Assembly: GCA_025667525.1 (NCBI GenBank)
Contig: CM046877.1
Location: 618,402,580-618,466,579, forward strand
DNA: 64,000 nt
Direction of reading: 5' to 3'
From: Glebionis coronaria
Taxonomy: Eukaryota > Streptophyta > Magnoliopsida > Asterales > Asteraceae
Part shown: one piece after another, positions 47,409-58,015 of the stretch
Numbering within the stretch: the first letter of the stretch is position 1
Layout of the letters: every line of letters begins with the position of its first letter
Translations under genes and position numbers: made by a program
The notes under the pieces: model-generated
The model's database searches: none
The model's input: only the letters and a program-made list of their open reading frames with translations
What the model was told of the DNA's origin: nothing

Positions 47409-47873
47409 TATTAACAAGTAAGTTGACAAGTGTTCCATAGTTGAAGGGTAAGTAAGGTAAATATTTTCTTTATATATTTTTTGTTTCTAGTTTTGTGTTT
47501 GAGTTTGACAGGTTACAAAAGGTTAAATGACTAAATGTGGCAAGGAGTTGGAAGTTGAGTCAACCCTAGTCTTTGGCTATATATTCATCGCTTCTAGTTG
47601 TGTTTATTCATTCAGTCTGTTTTGTTATCTTGTTTTCATCTCTCACATTGTTCCACCATTGTTACTTTGAGCTGTGTTCTTGATCTTGTATACGTATATT
47701 GATCTTGGTTTGTAAGATCAATCATACGCTTGTTTTCTTTTCTTTCTGATTTGTAAGTACGCTCACAACGCTAGGTATCACATTTGAAGTGATAGCCTAA
47801 CGCAGTTATAGAAAAATAAAGAGGAGGTTGGTTGAATAAATCATTTTCTTGAGTTTGTTTTATAAATCGAATA
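47409..47873 (+). repeat. 3' LTR of the intronic Copia
   Basis: 465 bp, partner of 31597-32061, ending CGAATA and followed by the AAAAT duplication. Few differences from the 5' LTR are visible. Confidence 0.85.
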
Positions 47874-47894
47874 AAAATGAACCTAATAAATTAC

Positions 47895-48397
47895 CTAAAA
47901 TCCGTAGAATTCGGCCAAACACCTTTCATTTCTGATCTCAACGACTCATCTCGAAACCAAACAAATTCTTCACTCACATCCTTATCATCCCCGCAAACCT
48001 CCACAAAACCATATAACCGTTCATTCGTCCTCAAAATGACCCGTTTTTTCTCATCCTCCAATCCGAACACTCCTTTACCACATTCCTTAACACCCCACAA
48101 AAGTTTACTAGATATCCCATGGTTAACAAGCTCAAAACAACCCTTTTGTGCAATCACTTCAATAGCTTCTTCAAGTTTAAAATCGTCCGAGAAGTTAAGT
48201 TTCTTTAAGTCAAGTTTTGGGAGGCTTTGGATGTTTGGATTTTGTCGAGGAAACACTCGATCAGGTAGCACGAGATCAGGGACAATTAGAGTTTGGTGAA
48301 GGATGTCAGTGAGAATATCATCGTTAGCAACAGTTGAGCGACGACCTGGGCCTACTGGCGAGGGTGGTGGTGCTCGAAAATCTAGTGAATTCGACAT
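47895..48397 (-). pseudogene. Dioxygenase-like copy B, exon 1
   Basis: This exon is intact: ATG at 48395-48397 (MSNSLDFRAPPPSPVGP), and an open frame of about 168 codons through IAQKGCFELVNHGISSKLLW to NSTDF, with donor TTTTAG/gtaatt at 47894. It corresponds to the DIOX_N part of plant 2-oxoglutarate-dependent dioxygenases. Copy A (2587-3088) has a 1-nt loss in the same exon. The rest of the gene lies more than 16 kb away at 30923-31289, 30478-30521 and 7784-7954. With the donor of exon 2 lost and a retroelement in exon 3, the gene as a whole should be dead. Confidence 0.7.
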
Positions 48398-49021
48398 AGA
48401 TTTGATCAAGTTGATGCAAAAATGTTTGTTGAATATGGTTTTTAGATCAAAGCAATGTGAAATCTAATAATTCTTTTATTAAAAAAGATGAAAACATGAT
48501 GATTAAGCTGTATGGAATTAATGGCACATTGTGTCCCATTTCTACACTTTTAGCTGTTTTGCTTTTTTGAAGGCCTGTTGGTGGTATTTAAAAATAAGAC
48601 GGGAATTAAGAACTGGGTTTTGTTGGTATGATGGTGTCACCTGTTTATGATGAAATAAGTACTTTTGATTAAGCATAAGCCAAATAGGCTTTACCAAACA
48701 CCCCCTAATTTTTAATGTCGTAGTGTCCATGTAATCAAGTGACCATGCATATCAAAAGGTTGTTTCATATACTCAAATCATTTGCCGCAGTTCTTAATCT
48801 ACAAATTAGCATGTAAACATAGGCTTCGCTTTGAAATGCACGCCGATTGAAAAATCTGAAGTTTGTATCCTAAATTCAAAATAGAAGTATTGCATGAACC
48901 GCAAATTTCATAAATGCTCGGTTAGTGTCTGGTTCGGTTCACTACTCTCGAGTCTTGACTCTTAACAACAATCCTTCTATAGATAGCGTCAAAGCAAGAT
49001 GGGTATATACCAGGTAATACG
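48398..49021. other. 5' flank of dioxygenase-like copy B
   Basis: Matches 3089-3680 upstream of copy A with indels. It is interrupted at 49021 by the small LTR element. No separate gene is seen. Confidence 0.5.
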
Positions 49022-49351
49022 TGTAGCTTTCAACTTGCACAACTCAGTAACTGACTGATGTTGGAACAATTATGTATATGAAAAGAGTGTAAGCTTAAAG
49101 TACACACAGAACTTGTTGTTTATTAATGAAAGAAAAGGCACTATATAAAGCCCTCAAAAGTAACTAACTACCTTACATGAAAATAGCAACCACTGCTACC
49201 TAAAGACCTGGTACATGACCATTATAAACCCAACTTTCTGTATACAATACTCCAACGTGCATATCCTTTGAATTAGTCATACCCATTTACCAAGTCCTAT
49301 TATTATTCTAATAATACTAAAATACTTACTACTTCAAGATTAAACCCAACA
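49022..49351 (-). repeat. 3' LTR of the TRIM-like element
   Basis: 330 bp, partner of 50286-50615. Contains ctatataaag, a TATA-like word present in both LTRs. Confidence 0.8.
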
Positions 49352-49456
49352 TTCACCCGCTTAATCTTGAATCTTTCGCGTTCTTGGCTCTTATGTTCAT
49401 AACCACGAACACGGTCTCTTTCTCGTTCTTGCTACTTGCTAATCGATTCTTGTTAG

Positions 49457-49533
49457 CCGACCCTTGCTTGTCGACTCTTGCTTGTCGACTCTTGCTTGTC
49501 GACCCTTGCTTGTCGACCCTTGCTTGTCGACTG
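49457..49533. repeat. 15-bp tandem repeat in the TRIM-like element
   Basis: About five copies of CTTGCTTGTCGACYC. A second, irregular array of cttgctatcttgct/acatgct words occupies about 49680-49775. Both probably arose by slippage. Confidence 0.65.
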
Positions 49534-50285
49534 TTTCTTGTTTGCTACTTGCTACAAACACGAAACATTCTGCTTGCTATCGTTGCCTTGCCTGCTACTT
49601 GCTACAGACTATGTGGCAATCTTCTTGCTAACTTGCGAAAACTTGCTGTGATTTCTTGCTACGTTCTTGCTTGCTTCATGATATAGCTATCTTGCTACAT
49701 GCTCTTGCTATCTTGCTCCTGTTACATGCTCTTGCTATCTTGCTCTTGCTACATGCTCTTGCTATCTTGCTAAATTCCTGCTTTCAAACATTTCATTCCT
49801 TGCTGTTGCGTTCTTTCTTTTGATCACCAAGTGATCAACCTTACTGTTTGCTTTCTTTCTCATTCTTCTTGTTCTTTCTTGCTATCTTGCTACGTTCATC
49901 AACCTCACCGTGATCAAAAGTTGCTGCTTGCTTTTGTCGTTGTTTGTTTTCTACCATGGCACAACCTGTTGCTTCTTTCCTCTACTCGACGTGATTGCAT
50001 AGGGTTTCAGTCGGCCCCGTTCTATTCCTACACTGCAGCCAAGGGCTACACTCTTTTTCTTGAACCAACTTTCAAACCCACCTTCGATCACCCTCAGCTC
50101 CGTCATCTTAACTGGCACTCCTCCGTGACAACGAGCAACCGAAAACACCATAAATTTAGCCTCCGTTAACAGTACTGAAACAGCCCCCCGTTGTCCGAAC
50201 CTTCTCAACACCTGCCCTCCACCGACCGACACACCCGCCGGCGGCGGAGACTTCCCCGGTACGAGCCCTAGGCTCTGATACCACG

Positions 50286-50615
50286 TGTAGCTTTCAACTT
50301 GCACAACTCAGTAACTGACTGATGTTGGAACAATTCTGTATATGAAAAGAGTGTAAGCTTAAAGTACACACAGAACTTGTTGTTTATTAATGAAAGAAAA
50401 GGCACTATATAAAGCCCTCAAAAGTAACTAACTACCTTACATGAAAATAGCAACCACTGCTACCTAAAGACCTGGTACATGACCATTATAAACCCAACTT
50501 TCTGTATACAATACTCCAACGTGCATATCCTTTGAATTAGTCATACCCATTTACCAAGTCCTATTATTATTCTAATAATACTAAAATACTTACTACTTCA
50601 AGATTAAACCCAACA
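50286..50615 (-). repeat. 5' LTR of the TRIM-like element
   Basis: 330 bp, beside the primer site at 50271-50283. Confidence 0.8.
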
Positions 50616-50620
50616 ATACG

Positions 50621-52351
50621 TGGAAACATTATGCAGTCACTCGATTTTTTTGTCTCATAATTATGAGGTGCTATCTCCTCAAGCCACTCGGGTTCTACTT
50701 CACTCACCTGCTATATCACACAACCATCTACCCTCACAGTTAGAGGTGGCATTATTGTGGCACTGGCAAGATAGGGGAATCTGAGGATCAGGAAATGGGT
50801 CAAAAGTATAAAATATAGGTTTAAAGGACCCATTTGACCCGTTCCGTTCATACATATCTAGAATGACCCATCAACTAGTAAACGGGTCACGATTAACTAG
50901 TAAACGGGTCACGTTAGGAAAGTATCCCTAAGAGTGCGTAAAAGCTTATTAATATACAATGGTGGTTACAATGAGAGTATGGCCTTCTTAACTGCAACAT
51001 ATCACCATTGCTTGATGTTAAATCAATTTCAAATCTTTTCAACAGCTACTACAACTACTTTACTATATCTCGAGCAAGCTCTATACTCCTCACCTGCATT
51101 TAAATTATACTAAAGTATGCTTGTAGATCAGTAGCATGCTGACTTGATAACCTAAAATAGACTTTAAGTTAAGTAGACGGTACCGAAATATTTCTGTAAC
51201 TTACAATATTTGTCACATTTTAGAGAAAAATAAGATATATAAGACCGATCCGTCGTCCCCCTTTCTTCTCTATTTTTGGTTTCTAAACACTGTCACTTTT
51301 AACTAGGGGTGTTATATACCGAGTCGGGTTGAATTTTTTAAAAAGCTGCACACAACTTGACTCGGTTAAGAATCGGGTTATCGGGTTCATTATATTGGTT
51401 CAAGTAGGATTTTTGGGTCGGGTGATTCGGGTATAAAGTAATAATTCGTATCTTCTGTTTGGACCAGTTTGTTAAAACCATAGCAAATTACATCTCGTGT
51501 TTGTTTTGCTTAGATTCTTACAACAAGATCTCCATTTTTTTACACTTAAATTCTATGATGTACAAAGATTATTATAAACCTCAGAAGTTTTACGACAAGA
51601 TCTTCATTTCTTACATGTCACATATCAGACCATACAACTACCGATAAAGTAAAACCAACGTCTTCATTAATCAACACAAGCTCTACATCTACGTACATAT
51701 ACATACATATACTACCGTAAACATCATCACTCGAAACCGGTAACAGACATAGACATCAGTTAATTATAGGGCATGCATTCTCAAATGAAAAATCCCAGAT
51801 TTCTCTTTTCCGAAAGGCCTCTCTATATATTATTGGTCTCGCCTGACAAGGGACATAAATATTATCCCTATGGGATGAACTTTGTTTGGTGATTTTGTTT
51901 TCTGTTTGTCGACGTTAGAACCCGGCATGCGTTGTGTTACGTCCTTCAGTTTTATTGTCTTCTTCAAGGTTTGCTGCTGGCTGTTTAGCTGTGTATAACT
52001 GAATCCGACAGAAGACATTATTGTATGATTTGCTGTGTTTTGAGACTTGCAAAATCTAAGTGTTGAGAACTTGGTAGTTATAGGAAGAAAATCTAAAGGG
52101 CCAATGGTTTATGATTATCGCAATCCATCGGCTGATTGCTAAATATATATACATTTAATTTATTGGTATATAAAATGTAAAAATTTTAACCTACAAAATG
52201 AATTTAATACACACACTATTTAAAGTTATAAATTATTAACTAAATGTAATCATATCTTTGAGATTCATCGATTTCAACATTAGTTAGGTGGTAACTATCA
52301 CACATGTTAGGTGGCGGGTTAAGTGATTTGCTGAAAAATGATGTATTATTA
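50621..52351. other. Upstream flank of copy B, then unassigned intergenic DNA
   Basis: Up to about 51180 this matches 3690-4170 of copy A, including a rearranged version of the GGTGGCA TIR element at about 50743-50920, which contains a 22-bp duplication around actagtaaacgggtcacg. From 51302 to 51435 there is a GGGTCGGGT/CGGGTTATCGGG-type low-complexity repeat. No gene is seen. Confidence 0.45.
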
Positions 52352-54113
52352 GAGCAAAAGGTATTCTGGCGAGGGCTCTTCGTCACTCCAATGTGGCACC
52401 TTCTCACCTTTCGCCACTACACCACACACACTCGTCATTTGCTCGTCATAGGGGATTTCGCCATTTAAGTGAGTAAGTAAACGACAAAAAAAATCAGAAC
52501 GTCTCTTTTCTTTAACGTCTCTTTTCTTTAACATTGTTACCGTTGTAGAACGGTATTTTTTTTTCAAATTATTTTTTCTCCCACTTTCTAATATAAATAC
52601 TACTACTAACCCACATTTTTACACACAATCTTTTAAAATAATCTCTTCATAGTCCAAAAAAACGTCTCAAAGTCCAAATGACGGGTTTTATATCAATGTC
52701 CTTAACACCTAACCGCCACAATTTTCACCTTCATCTAAGCCATCTACTCCGTCGTCCCAAAACTCCGTCGGATCCTCGCAACAATATCCGACCAACTTAT
52801 CTCAATTTTCACCCGACCAAAATTACCAATTTGGTTATCAAAATTACCAACCGCAACTAGGATTTCAAAGTTTTCAAAATCCGAAAAACAACGCACCACA
52901 ACTTTTTCATCACAACCGTCACACCAAACCTACTTTCCATCACAACCTTTTCCTTAACAACAAAAACCATTTGCTATACAATCATAAGGTCAATTCAAAT
53001 TACCAAGAACATATCAAGAATAAGCACGCAAAGGCAAACGTCCCTCGAAACAATCCAAATTGAAAAAGAAAGCTCCGATTAATTTGGATGACGATGGTGA
53101 CGAGGTCGAGGAGGCCGCACCACGTATTATGACCCGTTGGTCAACCGCTGAAGAAAAGTTACTTACGAAGACTTGGATCGAGATTTCACAAAACGTTGAC
53201 ATCGGAAATGACCAATTCGATGATGCGTTTTGGATTAAAATTATGGAAGTTATTAACCGTACTACAACTGGGGATCCACGGACGAAGAATACGGCTACCG
53301 AAAAACAGATACGAATTAACGGGGAATGCCAAAAATTCAATGGTTTCTACAATCATTTGCAACGTAAGAGTGGTGAAAATGAGCTTGATCACATCGAGAA
53401 TGCAAAGAAGACGTTCGCTCAACATGGTGAAGGTAAAAAGTTTAATTACGTCCACTGTTGGAATATTTTGAAAAATTATCCAAAATGGGATGCGGTCGAA
53501 CCGATTGACATAGACACTCTTGAAGAACTATTCGGCCCAAATCCACGACATCGTCTTGCCGAAAAGCCACGTCCACCAAAGAAAACAAAATCTGAAACTT
53601 CTGCGAGCACCGGTGGAAGTAATGCAGGGTCTGCGACGTCGGACCATTTTGAAGGACATTATGAACGAAAATGTCAAGCTGAGCAGGAGGCTTACTGGGT
53701 GAAGAAAGACATGGAAGTGGCGATAAGGGAGTGTAGAGAGCTGGAGTTTCTCCTGTTGGATCTCGACCACGCAGGACTAGAAAAATCCGCGTTCATCCGA
53801 AAGAAGCAACAAGACATCATGAAGCGATACCCAAATGCTTAAAACGGCTAAAAAATAAATGTTATTTCGCGTTTCTTAATTTTTTTCGTAACTTTTATTT
53901 AGTTTATGTACTTTTTTTATGTATTGTAGTTTTTTTGGTTAAAAATAAGGGAAAAATAATATAGGTAGCGGTGGGGCCCAAATGAGGAGGCGTGGTATGT
54001 CATTATAACATGTGTTTTTTGTAAGTGAGAGTGTCAAGTGACGTGGCATCCCGTGAGGCCCAAGTGAGGAGGTAAAATTATTTCATGATACCTAACACTC
54101 TACGGGGGCTGTT
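52352..54113 (+). mobile_element. Possible PIF/Harbinger-type element carrying only the Myb/SANT ORF
   Basis: The ends GAGCAAAAGGTAT (from 52352) and, reversed, GAGTGTTAGGTAT (to 54113) are imperfect inverted repeats on either side of a Myb/SANT-like ORF. TTA precedes the left end; the right flank is TAC where TTA/TAA would be expected. No DDE transposase is present. The boundaries are tentative. Confidence 0.4.
53024..53842 (+). CDS. Myb/SANT-like protein of PIF/Harbinger type, N-terminally truncated
   Basis: An open frame of about 270 codons starts after a TAA at 53021-53023, with no good ATG at its start. It opens with a basic stretch (RKGKRPSKQSKLKKK) that could be a nuclear signal. A SANT/Myb-like helix region follows (TRWSTAEEKLLTKTWIEISQ, FWIKIMEVINRTT), then EKQIRINGECQKFNGFYN and FNYVHCWNILKNYPKWD, a Ser/Thr-rich linker, and a charged C-terminal helix (KKDMEVAIRECRELEF). 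This is the family often labelled 'glutathione S-transferase T3-like' in plant annotation. It is really the DNA-binding partner of Harbinger transposases or their domesticated relatives, not a GST. Upstream Gln/Asn-rich codons (about 52760-52880) look like its lost N-terminus. Confidence 0.6.
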   Translation, partial: ARKGKRPSKQSKLKKKAPINLDDDGDEVEEAAPRIMTRWSTAEEKLLTKTWIEISQNVDIGNDQFDDAFWIKIMEVINRTTTGDPRTKNTATEKQIRINGECQKFNGFYNHLQRKSGENELDHIENAKKTFAQHGEGKKFNYVHCWNILKNYPKWDAVEPIDIDTLEELFGPNPRHRLAEKPRPPKKTKSETSASTGGSNAGSATSDHFEGHYERKCQAEQEAYWVKKDMEVAIRECRELEFLLLDLDHAGLEKSAFIRKKQQDIMKRYPNA

Positions 54114-54442
54114 TGGTAGATTGGAAAGGAAATGTCAGAAACGCAATGAGAAACAATTCAGTTGTTTGTAATAAAGAATGGAAACATGGCGTCAATATTC
54201 CATTGTCCAACCTAGTTCATGATTCTTCACAAAATGTAAAGAATGCGTTGGAATGATAAAAATGCAAAGGACCAATTCTCTGTCCATTTTATATGAGAAT
54301 CAAGAGTGAGTCGTAAAAAATGTGGGTGTAAATACACATTAACATGTGCATGGCACATGACATTACATATCAAAAAAAACATCAGAAACCATATGTGTAT
54401 TTTCCAAGGGAGGAGCTAGGAAAATAGTTATGAGAGGGCACA
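54114..54442. other. Unassigned intergenic stretch
   Basis: No gene or recognisable repeat is seen. Confidence 0.4.
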
Positions 54443-54660
54443 TGTAACACCCCATTTTGATAAATATAATATCGCAGGATAATTATGGCGTGTCATCAAA
54501 GCATGCAAGGTAAATGTTTTAAAACATTAAATTACCATAAAGGGAAATACTATAATCAAACATCGGTAGTCCAACATAATCTCACACACATGAAATATAA
54601 GTAATGAAAGGAAAGGACTAAACAATGTCCAAAAGAAATAATGTATGAAAATATAAGTAA
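54443..54660 (-). repeat. Fragment of a chromovirus-type LTR
   Basis: 218 bases starting TGTAACACCCCATTT align with the first about 215 bases of the LTRs at 32464 and 40300, sharing long words such as atcaaacatcggtagtccaa. They are clearly diverged, so this is an older or different subfamily. It stops exactly where Athila-like reverse-transcriptase coding sequence begins. Confidence 0.7.
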
Positions 54661-56576
54661 TGAACAACGGTTATTCCGCCCTTCTTGGGCACACAATGGA
54701 CGGGACTTACCCAAGGCGAATCCGAAATAGGGTAAATCAAGCCGGCATCAAGAAGTTTGATAACCTCTTGTTTGATGACGTCATGAATGCGAGGATTAAA
54801 CCTTCTTTGGCTCTGGATTGCGGGTTTAAAGTGATATTCCATGAGAATCTTGTGAGTACAAAAGTTCGGATCAATTCCGCGAATATCGGAAATTTTCCAA
54901 GCAATTGCCTTCTTATGATCTTTATGCACGGCGATGAGGCGAGATTTCTCTTCTTCTTTTAAGTCCTTAGCAATGATTACGGGCGACTTCTTCTTATCTT
55001 CAAGGAACACGTACTCGAGATGGGGCGGCAACTCCTTAAGTTCTAAATCCGGAGGATTTTCGATGGGAGGCGTATTCAAAGTCGGAGCATCGATAGCAAT
55101 AACCGTGGGAGATGGTGGAGAAAGATTGTCTTCTTTAAGAAGGTTTTCAATGAGGCGAAGATCTTCATCCCAATTGGTGGGAGAATCGTCATGTTCTAAG
55201 TTCACATCTCCCATGGTGGCTTCCAAATCTTTCCAAAGGAAATCACTTTATCCAAATAGAGATAGTGATGAATCAATAGAGGAAACGGTCTCAACATTAG
55301 GAGGAGAGGTGGGAATATTTTTACAAGCATCAATAAAGTGTTCTTCACAAGCCTCATCAAGAACGTCAATACAATTAACACTCTCGTATGAATAAGGCTG
55401 TTTAGAAAGCTTTCCCATGTTGAAGACGATTTTATCGTCACCCACTCTCATGATAAGCTCACCGGCTTCAACATCGATGAGAGTGCGACCGGTCCTCAGG
55501 AATGGACGACCAACGATCAATGACACACGAGGGTCCATGTCGTAGTCAACGACAACGAAATCGGTAGGAAAAGTGAATTTGTCGACTCCTACAAAGACGT
55601 CTTCGGCTATCCCCACTGGATAAGCAACCGTACGGTTAGCTAATTCCAAAGTCATTTTGGTGGGGACTAGCTCAGGGAGAGATAATTGCTTCCAGACACT
55701 TAAAGGCATTAAGTTAATACTGGCACCTAGATTGGCTAGGGCCATGCAATTCTCTACTCCCGGGAAGTTACAAGGGATTAAGAAACGACCCGGATCACCA
55801 AGCTTGGTTGGCAATTTCCTTAAGAGCACTGCAGAGCAATTCTCATTAAGTTGGATGTTAGCAATATCAAGAAGCTTCTCCTTGTCGCTAAGAAGGTCTT
55901 TGAACATATTCGCATACTTGGGCATGTGAGCGAGAGCCTCAGCGAAGGAGATGTTGAAATTCAATTGTTTAAACATTTTTAGAAAGTTCGAAACTTGTAT
56001 ATCGTCCTTGCTTTTGAGCTTCTCTTTCCTCAACCTTGAGGGATAAGGTATATCAGAAGAAGAGGAAGTCTTTGGGATCGAAGGATCACTCACATCCTTG
56101 GGTGGAGGAGGGGTAGAAGTAAGAGGTGGGGAAATTGGGGAAGTAGAAGGATGAGGAATAGGAGCAGGTGACTCGTTTTCCTTAGTCACAATCACCGGTG
56201 GAGGGATAGGAAGCTCGGGTTCCTTGGTACCTTTGCCACTGCGAGTGGTGATTGCTTTCATCTCCCCTCTTGGATTCGCAACGGTGTTACTCGGAAGAGT
56301 ACCCGAAGAAGAGGGTTGATTTCCTTGGAAGAAACTAGCCATCATGTTCCTTAAGTCATTCGTTTGACTATCCAAAGTGTTTCTCATATCAGCTCGCAGA
56401 TCGTTCCCTTGTTTCACCAGGTCTGCTTTCAAGTTGAGCACTTCCCGTTGGAGATTGTCCACGATCACATCATTAGTCCTCATGTAGGTTCCAATGTCTT
56501 GGTGTAATGCGGTGGGTTGGTTGGGAGGAGCATTGTATGCGGGTGGTTGATAAGCAGGTTGCTGGTAAACTTAGTT
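54661..56576 (-). pseudogene. Protease and partial reverse transcriptase of the second Athila-like element
   Basis: After a TAA (about 56573; NN*VYQQP, probably from CAA) the frame runs through a Pro-rich linker to the protease. There the catalytic motif reads ALANLGASINLMPLS: Asp has become Asn (codon AAT at 55731-55733), which should kill the enzyme. LIVGRPFLRTGRTL follows. A frame change near 55240 leads to MEATMGDVNLEHDDSP and the reverse transcriptase start (EVIKLLDAGLIYPISDSPWV, HCVPKKGGITVV), where the coding sequence breaks off at 54661. The preserved part is typical of the Athila/Tat group of Gypsy elements. Confidence 0.75.
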
Positions 56577-57807
56577 GTTTCTTTGAGGAGGATATGGTTG
56601 TTTGTGAGGTGGTATGTATGGTGCACGAGGTTGTTGTTGTTGTTGAGGAGGGCGATTGAGGTTTTGTTGTTGGTTTGGGTTGTTATGAGGAAAACCGGGT
56701 GGTGAGAGATAGTTGTTTGAGCGGTAGCTAAGCAAGTTGCGGTCACCTTGAGGACGAGCTTGATAAGCGGCCAGAGGATAGGTACCGTATGCTGCATTCA
56801 CATTCTCAGAAGGGTAGTCTTGGGTGGCGGTACAAGTGGTGTAAGAGTGAGGACCCCCGCATATTCACATGGTTGGCTTACAGCATTGACTTGAGCGTTT
56901 TTAGCATTGATGTTGTTGGTGTTGTTAGCGGTGTAGGTAACAAGCGATTCAAGAAGCGTAGTAATTTTGTCAAGTCGCTTGTCGTTGTCACTAGTACTAG
57001 CACTAGCGGCATTGGTCCGAACACTCTTGGTTTGCACACGAGACTTATTCTCAATGATATCCCAAGCGGCATTGGAAGTCTTAACCAAAATATTACCCCC
57101 CGAGGCACTATTTAGTGAATCTTGGTCATTCATGCTTAAACCATTATAAAAAGTATTAATTTGGTGTACTTTGGTAAAACCATGTTGTGGGCATTTTCTC
57201 AAAAGGTCTTTGAAACGGTCCCAAGATTCACTAAAAGACTCATCGTACTTTTGTTCAAAATTAATGATTTAATTCCGCAACGCGGTAGTACGAGAGGGTG
57301 GGAAAAAGTAGTTGATAAACTTGGTCTCCAAATCCGTCCACGTCAGAATAATTTGTGGCGGTTCCTTAGCAAGCCAATGCCGGGCTTGTCCCTCTAAAGA
57401 AAAGGGAAAAAGTTGTAAACGGATTACCTCTTGTGGAACACCATTGAATTTGACCGTATTCGTGAGTTGCAAGAATCTCTTGATGTGGTCATGTGGATCA
57501 TCAATGGTACGCCCCAAGAATGGTTGAGCAGAGACCATCTGGATAAAACCGGATTTGAGCTCAAAGTTGTTGGCTGCAATCGCGGGTATGACAATTGGAT
57601 CATTGTTGCCATCTACATGTGCTTGCAGCAGTTCAATCATCGGGCGATTGTCTGGTAGAGGCTCATTGTTGTTGTTATTATTGTTGTTGAGAGGTGGATT
57701 GTTATTGTTATTGTTTGAGGTGGATTGTTGTTGTTGTTTTGTACACCGGCCATGTCTAAGTCTTCGAGAGGCTCGGGCTCTTGATAAGACGTTGATCGTG
57801 TACGCAT
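56577..57807 (-). pseudogene. gag of the second Athila-like element
   Basis: The start is MRTRSTSYQEPEPLEDLDMA (ATG 57805-57807), preceded by a splice-acceptor-like ttttgcag. A 1-nt change in the Asn-codon run (about 57700) shifts the frame. The core follows (NRPMIELLQAHVDG, HDHIKRFLQLTN, LFPFSLEGQARHWLAKEPP, KFINYFFPPSRT). A TAA near 57268 (RN*IINFEQ, probably from GAA) interrupts it, and the frame continues with SWDRFKDLLRKCPQHGF and INTFYNGLSMNDQDSLNSAS. A Gln/Pro-rich tail (56801-56577) ends at a TAA. Confidence 0.72.
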
Positions 57808-57998
57808 GCACCTGCAAAAGAACTAACAAAGCAAACAAGAAATATTTTTGGTTTTTATGGTTTTTTACTTTTTTCGTATTTTTGAAAATTTTATATTTTT
57901 TAGGGTTTTTGAAAATTTTTGTGAAAAAGTAACGTTCACGGTGAACGGATCCCAAAATCCAAGTTCTCACAAAAAACTGTTGATCTTAACGAGAAGAG

Positions 57999-58013
57999 CC
58001 GGCAGCGGCGCCA
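57999..58013 (-). other. Primer-binding site of the second Athila-like element
   Basis: On the minus strand TGGCGCCGCTGCCGG, the same core as at 11528, beside the LTR end. Confidence 0.7.
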
Positions 58014-58015
58014 TT

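Larger units (their letters stand above)
31597..47873 (+). mobile_element. Copia retrotransposon in intron 1 of the dioxygenase-like gene
   Basis: Two 465-bp LTRs (31597-32061 and 47409-47873) start TATTAACAAG and end AATCGAATA. These ends are TATT/AATA, not the usual TG/CA. AAAAT flanks both sides (31592-31596 and 47874-47878). An initiator-Met primer site (32062-32074) and a polypurine tract (47401-47408) adjoin the LTRs. Without the nested Gypsy element it is about 6.07 kb, with gag then pol in the Copia order. It is inactive: there are stops and frameshifts, and the reverse transcriptase YVDD is YVDG. Confidence 0.85.
49022..50615 (-). mobile_element. 1.6-kb non-autonomous LTR element (TRIM-like, Copia-type signals)
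   Basis: Two 330-bp LTRs (49022-49351 and 50286-50615; TGTAGC...CCAACA) enclose only 934 bp. ATACG flanks both sides (49017-49021 and 50616-50620). On the minus strand the primer site TGGTATCAGAGCC is at 50271-50283, and a purine-rich GCGGGTGAA adjoins the other LTR. It has no gag or pol. A minus-strand frame of about 110 codons (50304-49951, with RRFGQRGAVSVLL) may be a captured fragment; I do not recognise it. The LTRs look almost identical, so the insertion is recent. Confidence 0.8.

Noticed and set aside
7784..48397. A functional gene with very large introns
   Set aside because: The Athila-like element interrupts exon 3 itself and the exon 2 donor is deleted, so splicing out the elements would not restore a normal product.
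49384..49686. Cys/Leu-rich 100-codon ORF
   Set aside because: Produced by the cttgcttgtcgac tandem repeat; not a real gene.
53024..53842. Glutathione S-transferase (the common database label for this family)
   Set aside because: No GST fold motifs; the sequence is Myb/SANT-like and of Harbinger type.
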